A stretch of 10,811 nt of DNA from positions 1-10,811 of the forward strand of contig CAZKMM010000092.1 in NCBI GenBank assembly GCA_964553915.1, read 5' to 3'. Under the pieces are notes generated by a model that was not told the origin of the DNA, made no database searches, and saw only the letters and a program-made list of their open reading frames with translations. Of this stretch, positions 6,212 to 10,811 are shown piece by piece; within the stretch, counting starts at the first letter, position 1, and each line of letters opens with the position of its first letter. The DNA comes from CAZKMM01 sp964553915. Lineage in GTDB: Bacteria > RBG-13-61-14 > DRUE01. A program made the translations under genes and the position numbers.

Positions 6212-7593
6212 ATCGCTTTTCTTTTCCAGAAAGAAAGATTTATCGGGTCTCGGAACTGGTGGGAGAATTAAATCACCAGCTGGAGAGAGATTTCAGTGAA
6301 ATCTGGGTGCAGGGAGAGATTACTGATTTAAGAAACCCGAAAAGTGGAAACTACTTTTTTAGCCTCAAAGATGAAAAGGCAAAACTGGGCGTGGTGATGT
6401 TTCGCTTTCAGGCAATTTACTTGAAATTTGCTCTGGAGAATGGACTGGAGGTAATTGCCCGGGGATATTTAAATATCTATCCGGAGCGGGGCGAGCTTCG
6501 GCTGGTTGCAGATTACATTGAGCCGGTGGGAATTGGCGCGCTTCAGCTTGCCTTTGAACAATTGAAAAAAAAGCTGGAAGCAGAAGGACTTTTTGCTCAG
6601 GAGCGAAAAAAGCCCCTGCCGGATTTCTTTCAGAGAATCGCAATTATCACCTCTCCCACCGGAGCAGTGATTCAGGATATGCTCCGGGTCTTTCGGGAGC
6701 AGGGCACTCAGATAGAAATCCTTTTAATTCCCTCCCGGGTTCAGGGGGAAGGAGCTGAGTATGAGCTGGCAAAAGCTTTAGAATGGGCAAACCATCCCAA
6801 GGTGCGAAGGGCAAAAGCCAAGCCCGAGCTGGATTTGATTATTTTAGCCCGGGGCGGAGGCTCGCTGGAGGATTTATATCCTTTTAATACCGAGCTCCTT
6901 GCCCGGGAAATTGCCCGAAGCAAGGTGCCGGTGATGAGTGCAATCGGGCACGAGATAGATTACACCATTGCTGATTTGGTGGCAGATATTCGGGCACTCA
7001 CTCCCACCAGAGCTGCGGAAATTATTGCTCAGAAGCAAAGAGAACTTCTGGACAGGTTTTATCAGGCACAGGAGGAGCTGAAAAAAATCCTGACCAGCCG
7101 GCTCCAGCTTGCCCGGGAGCGGGTTCGGATTTTTTACGACCTGGGCAGAAGGATTCAAAATCAACTGGAAATAACCCACCGGGATCTGGTGCTGGCTTCT
7201 CAGCAGATGAATAAAAGCTTGCTCGCTCAACTGGAAACAAGAAAAATGCTGGTTAGAGAATTTCAAAGCCAGCTCCTTAAATTTTCTCCCAGTGCCTGGC
7301 TGAGAAATCAGCGGACTAAATTGTATGAGCTGGAGCGAGCTTTAAGTCAATCTTTTCAAAGCCAGTTAAATCAAACCCGGGAAAAATTTTATCATCTGGC
7401 AGGAAAGCTGGACAGCTTAAGCCCGCTTGCTACCCTGAGCCGGGGATATTCCATTACCAGAAATCAAAAGGGAGAGATTTTAAAGGAAGCTCAAAAGGCG
7501 ATTTTAGGGGAACTTTTAGAAATTTTGCTGGCACGGGGCGAAGTTCTCGCCCGGGTAGAAGAAAAAAAAGAAATACATCACTGGGAAAAATGA
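6208..7593 (+). CDS. xseA: Exodeoxyribonuclease VII large subunit
   Basis: A complete 461-residue XseA from ATG 6208. The N-terminal OB-fold (about 8-105) starts with YRVSELVGELN and has WVQGEITDLR and SGNYFFSLKDE. The catalytic domain carries IAIITSPTGAVIQDML, the glycine-rich LILARGGGSLEDLYPFN, and SAIGHEIDYTIADLVAD followed by LTPTRAAE. A long coiled-coil region leads to the C-terminal SPLATLSRGYSI motif. The enzyme degrades single-stranded DNA from both ends to short pieces and normally works with several copies of the small subunit XseB. No xseB follows: the next gene starts inside the xseA stop codon with a 4-base ATGA overlap. The gene sits between cell-wall genes, linked to both by 4-base overlaps, so it is co-transcribed with them. 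Confidence 0.95.
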   Translation: MNRFSFPERKIYRVSELVGELNHQLERDFSEIWVQGEITDLRNPKSGNYFFSLKDEKAKLGVVMFRFQAIYLKFALENGLEVIARGYLNIYPERGELRLVADYIEPVGIGALQLAFEQLKKKLEAEGLFAQERKKPLPDFFQRIAIITSPTGAVIQDMLRVFREQGTQIEILLIPSRVQGEGAEYELAKALEWANHPKVRRAKAKPELDLIILARGGGSLEDLYPFNTELLAREIARSKVPVMSAIGHEIDYTIADLVADIRALTPTRAAEIIAQKQRELLDRFYQAQEELKKILTSRLQLARERVRIFYDLGRRIQNQLEITHRDLVLASQQMNKSLLAQLETRKMLVREFQSQLLKFSPSAWLRNQRTKLYELERALSQSFQSQLNQTREKFYHLAGKLDSLSPLATLSRGYSITRNQKGEILKEAQKAILGELLEILLARGEVLARVEEKKEIHHWEK

Positions 7594-8531
7594 AAGTAAA
7601 AATTTTTTCTTTAATTTTTTTTCTCGCTCTTCTTTTCAGCTTTAGCTTTTCTTACCAGACTGACTGCGGGATAAAGATTACCTGCCTGGGAGAATCCGAA
7701 ACCGCCTGTCAAATCAGCCAGGGAAAAGCAGGAGCAATAATCATCAGCTTTTCTAATACAATCTTTCACCTGGAAGGAAAACTTTTTTCCCGGCCGGTTA
7801 TTTTTAAATCCGAGCCAGAGGGGAAAATTTTTTATGCTCTGCTGGGCGCTGACCTGGAGCAGGCTCCGGGAAGGTATCTTCTGAAAATTAAAATTACCAG
7901 AAAAAGCGGAAAAATGAAAAAGTTATTTATCCCCATAGAAATCAAGCGAAAAGCTTATCCGGTGGAATATTTAACCCTGCCAGCAGAAATGGTGGAATTC
8001 CCCAAGGAAATTGCTATGAGGGTAATCAAAGACAACCAAACCATTTTATCCAGAATTCAAACCGAGCCGGAAGTTTTCTGGGAGGGAGGATTTATTCTCC
8101 CGGTTCCGGGCAAGGTGACCAGTCCTTTTGGGGCAAGAAGAATCATCAATCATAAGCCGAAAAGCCCTCATTCCGGAGTGGATTTAAGGGCAGGGGTTGG
8201 CGAGGAGGTTCGGGCGAGTAATTCCGGAAAGGTTGCTCTGGTATATGAAGGTTATCTATTCGGAAAAACGGTTTTGCTTGACCACGGCGGAGGAATTTAT
8301 ACCCTTTACTGCCATCTCTCGCAACCTCTGGTGAAAAATGGGGAGATGGTGAAAAAAGGAGAGGTAATTGCTCTTTCTGGCGCCACGGGTAGGGCTTCAG
8401 GTCCTCATCTTCATTTTGGGGCAAAACTGCTAGATGCTCGGATTGACCCGCTCAGTCTGATTCAGGTTTCAAAGGAGCTGGAAGAAGAACTGGCAAAATA
8501 TCAGAATTCAGCTCGGGCATCAGGGTTCTGA
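7590..8531 (+). CDS. Exported M23 (LytM-type) zinc metallopeptidase
   Basis: A 313-residue secreted peptidase. Residues 1-22 are a classical signal peptide (KVK, then a hydrophobic run ending SFSFSYQ). Residues 25-120 form a beta-rich region I do not recognise, and 125-170 resemble the linker seen before many M23 domains. The peptidase domain (about 172-290) is complete: H194 and D198 in SPHSGVDLRA, H242 in YCHLS, and H273 and H275 in GPHLHFG. Zinc ligands should be H194, D198 and H275, so it is likely active rather than a degenerate EnvC-type activator. Such enzymes cut peptide cross-links or bridges in peptidoglycan in the periplasm. It overlaps xseA by four bases and its TGA shares one base with the next ATG. 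With the S41 protease and deacetylase it completes the cell-wall set of this operon. Confidence 0.93.
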   Translation: MKVKIFSLIFFLALLFSFSFSYQTDCGIKITCLGESETACQISQGKAGAIIISFSNTIFHLEGKLFSRPVIFKSEPEGKIFYALLGADLEQAPGRYLLKIKITRKSGKMKKLFIPIEIKRKAYPVEYLTLPAEMVEFPKEIAMRVIKDNQTILSRIQTEPEVFWEGGFILPVPGKVTSPFGARRIINHKPKSPHSGVDLRAGVGEEVRASNSGKVALVYEGYLFGKTVLLDHGGGIYTLYCHLSQPLVKNGEMVKKGEVIALSGATGRASGPHLHFGAKLLDARIDPLSLIQVSKELEEELAKYQNSARASGF

Positions 8532-10267
8532 TGTTTAAAATCCTAAAAAAACTTCAGGAAAGAAGAAAACAGGAGCAAAGTTTAATCACCCCCAATATAT
8601 CTGCTCCGCTTAAAATTGTCCTCTGCTATCCCAACCGATACTCAGTGGGAATGGCTAATCTTGGCTTTCAATGGGTCTATAAATTGTTCAATGACCATCC
8701 AATGGTGGTTTGCGAGCGGGCTTTTTATCCAGACCCGAAAGAAGAAAAAATCCATCAGGAAAAAAAGGTTCCGATTTTTACTCTGGAAAGCAAAAGACCG
8801 ATTTCAGAATTTGATGTAATTGCCTTTTCTTTTTCCTATGAGCTGGACTATCTCAATGCTCTTAAAATGCTCCTGCTCAGCGGAATTCCACTCCGCCGGG
8901 CTCAGAGAAAAAAGGGGAAAGGGAAAAAATACCACTACCCGCTTTTGATTGCCGGAGGAATTGCTATCAGCTCCAATCCGGAGCCAATGGCGGATTTTTT
9001 TGACCTGATAGTTATCGGCGAGGCAGAGAGCATTATTTACCCGCTCTGTGAAGCCCTGCTGGAAGCAGGCAGAGATGCAACTCCTTCCGGGCTCAGGCAA
9101 ATTTTTTCTGAGCTGGAAGGTATTTACCTTCCTGAGGCTTATCAGCCGGAATATGACCGGGAGGGAAAACTCCGCCAGATAAAAGTTATGGGGAAAGTAC
9201 CGGAAAAAGTGAAAGCTCTTAAAACCCCTGCTTCCCAGCTTCCTTCTTATCAGGTAATTTTTTCTCCAGAAATGGAATTTTCCGAGCTGGGACTGGTTGA
9301 GCTGATGCGGGGATGCAGATGGGGATGCAGGTTCTGCCTGGCAGGATATTTTTACCGCCCGCCGAGAATGGCAGACTACCACAAGGTAATTTCTGCCATA
9401 GAACAAATCCGAAAATATCGCTCCCGAGTGGGGCTGATTGCTCCTGTGGTTTCTGACTGGGAAGGACTTACTCCGCTTTTAGCATATCTGGAGCGAGAAA
9501 AAATCTCCTTCTCTCCCACCAGTCTCCGGGTGGAAAGCATCAGCGAAAAATTGCTGGAAAGAATGAAAGGCTCAGGAGCAAAGACCATCACCATAGCTCC
9601 TGAATCAGGCTCTCATTCACTCCAGCTTTTTATTAACAAACAGATTCCAGAAGATAAACTCCTTCGCCAAGCCCGAAAAATAGGCAGGGAGGGATTTGAA
9701 AAAATCAAGCTTTATTATCAGGTGGGATTTCCCGAGGAGGGCGAGCTAGCAGTGGATGAAATTGCGGTTAGCATCCGGAGAATTAAAACCGCTCTGGCAA
9801 TGGGAGCGGGCAGGAAAAAATATCCGGGAACCATAGAGGTAAGCATCAATCCATTTATTCCCAAGCCCCACACCGCTTTTCAATGGCTGGAAATGGAGGA
9901 AGGGGAAAAGCTGGAAGAAAAACTGAAAAGGCTTCAGAGCCAACTGAGAAAAGAAGAAGGACTGGAGCTAAAAATTAGTTCGGTGCGAGAAGCTTTGTTT
10001 CAAGCCATCATCTCCCGGGGAGACCGGGAGCTATCCCGCCTGCTGGAAGAACTTGCCCGGGGAAAAATCTCCCTAACAAAAATCATTAAAGATCCAGGGG
10101 TCAAAGCCAGATATCTTCGGGCAAGGGAAAAAGATGAACTCTTGCCCTGGGACCTGATTGACACCGGCGTCAGAAAGGAGTATCTATGGAATGAATATGA
10201 AAGAGCCCTGGCAAAAAAGACCACACCCCGCTGTCAAAAAGGATGTAAGGATTGCGGAGCCTGTTAA
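8531..10267 (+). CDS. B12-binding-type radical SAM protein (TIGR03960-like)
   Basis: A 578-residue radical SAM enzyme. The N-terminal half has a cobalamin-binding-like fold, with segments IVLCYPNRYSVGMANLGFQ (29-47), FDVIAFSFSYELDYLNAL (94-111) and LLIAGGIAISSNPEPMADFFD (138-158). It lacks the DxHxxG motif of base-off B12 proteins, as is usual for this family. The radical SAM core begins with RGCRWGCRFC (C262, C266, C269), which holds the 4Fe-4S cluster, followed by IAPESGS and SINPFIPKPHTAFQW. The C-terminus ends in a Cys cluster, C568, C572, C575 and C578 (CxxxCxxCxxC), that could hold a second metal centre. The family is widespread but its reaction is unknown. In many genomes it pairs with a TIGR03936/DUF2344 protein and ribonuclease G; neither is visible here. 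Its start overlaps the M23 stop by one base (TGATG). Confidence 0.9.
   Translation: MFKILKKLQERRKQEQSLITPNISAPLKIVLCYPNRYSVGMANLGFQWVYKLFNDHPMVVCERAFYPDPKEEKIHQEKKVPIFTLESKRPISEFDVIAFSFSYELDYLNALKMLLLSGIPLRRAQRKKGKGKKYHYPLLIAGGIAISSNPEPMADFFDLIVIGEAESIIYPLCEALLEAGRDATPSGLRQIFSELEGIYLPEAYQPEYDREGKLRQIKVMGKVPEKVKALKTPASQLPSYQVIFSPEMEFSELGLVELMRGCRWGCRFCLAGYFYRPPRMADYHKVISAIEQIRKYRSRVGLIAPVVSDWEGLTPLLAYLEREKISFSPTSLRVESISEKLLERMKGSGAKTITIAPESGSHSLQLFINKQIPEDKLLRQARKIGREGFEKIKLYYQVGFPEEGELAVDEIAVSIRRIKTALAMGAGRKKYPGTIEVSINPFIPKPHTAFQWLEMEEGEKLEEKLKRLQSQLRKEEGLELKISSVREALFQAIISRGDRELSRLLEELARGKISLTKIIKDPGVKARYLRAREKDELLPWDLIDTGVRKEYLWNEYERALAKKTTPRCQKGCKDCGAC
10174..10180 (+). promoter_or_regulatory. 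Ribosome-binding site for the TetR gene, inside the radical SAM gene
   Basis: AAAGGAG at 10174-10180 lies ten bases upstream of ATG 10191. It is the only good site near the TetR frame and supports a start well inside the preceding coding sequence. No ATG, GTG or TTG occurs in that frame between 10197 and the GTG at 10293, where the helix-turn-helix domain has already begun. Confidence 0.55.
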
Positions 10268-10811
10268 AAAGCTCCGCCGGGAAAAAAGAAAGGTGCAACT
10301 TTTGGAATGTGCTTTAAAATTATTTGCCCAAAAAGGCTATCATTCCACCACGGTTGCTGATATTGTCCGTGAAGCCGGGGTGGCAAGAGGAACTTTTTAT
10401 CTTTATTACAACAATAAACGAGATATCTTCCAAAAACTCCTGGAAAATAATTTCTCTTACATCTTCCGCACCCTGCCGGACTTAAAGGTCACCAAAGAAA
10501 TGGATATAGAACAGCTCAGAGAGGCGCTTTTGTTTGCTCTTCAGAAATTACTGGCTCATCGCAATTCTCGGGATTTTATCAACCTGATGCTGGAAGGAGC
10601 TTCCGGAGCAGATAAAGAGCTGAGCGAGAAAGTGGAGCATTTTTATCAGACCATAACCAATATTTTCTGTAGTTATGTAGCCCGAGCCCAGGCTCTAGAA
10701 AAAGCCAAAAAAACCGACCCTTATTTGCTTGCCCGATTTATTGTCGGGGTTTTGAAAGAAGCGTTTTATCTCTGGTCTCGTCAGGAGATAAACAACCTTG
10801 ACCAGCTGGCA
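10191..10811 (+). CDS. TetR/AcrR-family transcriptional regulator (3' end outside window)
   Basis: An open frame of 207 codons runs to the right edge without a stop. After a basic N-terminal stretch of about 30 residues comes a typical TetR DNA-binding domain: VQLLECALKLFAQKGYHSTT, then the helix-turn-helix TVADIVREAGVARGTFYLYY (about 54-73), and NNKRDIFQKLLE. The rest is helical and variable, as expected for the ligand-binding and dimer domain. Typical TetR proteins are near 200 residues, so little is missing. ATG 10191, or ATG 10197 two codons on, are the usable starts; 10191 has AAAGGAG at the right distance. This makes a 77-base overlap with the radical SAM gene, so the two are transcribed and probably translated together. 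It may control its own operon or genes further right; no operator palindrome was identified. The ligand is unknown. Confidence 0.88.
   Translation, partial: MNMKEPWQKRPHPAVKKDVRIAEPVKKLRREKRKVQLLECALKLFAQKGYHSTTVADIVREAGVARGTFYLYYNNKRDIFQKLLENNFSYIFRTLPDLKVTKEMDIEQLREALLFALQKLLAHRNSRDFINLMLEGASGADKELSEKVEHFYQTITNIFCSYVARAQALEKAKKTDPYLLARFIVGVLKEAFYLWSRQEINNLDQLA

Noticed and set aside
6874..7266. A 130-codon minus-strand frame opposite xseA.
   Set aside because: It lies wholly opposite conserved exonuclease VII sequence, and no protein-like motifs were seen.
8804..9406. A 200-codon open frame on the minus strand opposite the radical SAM gene.
   Set aside because: It has no recognisable motif, and it lies fully opposite a gene with clear family motifs. 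It is a shadow of that gene's codon bias.
1..10811. CRISPR arrays, tRNA or rRNA genes, transposases, and long direct or inverted repeats.
   Set aside because: None was seen by eye. Short recurring words such as GAGCTG and GCCCGG follow codon preference and are not ordered repeats.

Overview
The window looks like a piece of chromosome from a diderm (Gram-negative-type) bacterium, probably from an uncultured or poorly studied lineage. The diderm reading is inferred from an exported S41 protease, a YibQ-type divergent polysaccharide deacetylase and an EnvC/LytM-type M23 peptidase in one gene run. I cannot name a phylum. By hand count, bases 1-600 are about 31.5% G+C and bases 721-1080 about 47%. 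The left edge therefore differs from the rest, which otherwise reads as ordinary, dense core-type chromosome.

Layout. (1) Bases 1-601, + strand: the tail of a probable antitoxin and a complete PIN-domain (VapC-like) toxin, AT-rich. (2) 598-1335, +: a family 2 glycosyltransferase resembling dolichyl-phosphate-mannose synthase, whose start overlaps the toxin stop as ATGA. (3) 1296-3290, - strand: HIT protein, then GcvH, then a site-2-type (M50B) membrane protease with two CBS domains. The protease gene runs 40 bases into the glycosyltransferase gene tail to tail. (4) 3291-3625: a 335-base gap with promoters in both directions and what looks like a broken small gene. (5) 3626-10811, +: a tight run of S41 processing peptidase, divergent polysaccharide deacetylase, XseA, M23 peptidase, B12-type radical SAM protein (TIGR03960-like) and a TetR-family regulator cut by the window end. 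Most junctions here are overlaps of 1 to 77 bases, so this is almost certainly one operon, led by an extended -10 promoter at 3581-3589.

Function. Three of the six genes in the right-hand run (S41 protease, YibQ-like deacetylase, M23 peptidase) belong to the group that surrounds envC in many Gram-negatives, so the operon probably serves cell-wall remodelling and division. XseA (DNA repair nuclease), the radical SAM enzyme and the TetR regulator have been added to it. The left-strand genes are housekeeping or stress types with no obvious single pathway.

I did not find a clear new defence or mobile system. The items most worth a second look are the decayed small gene at 3345-3557, the long TetR/radical-SAM overlap, the xseA gene without xseB, and the composition break at the toxin-antitoxin pair.
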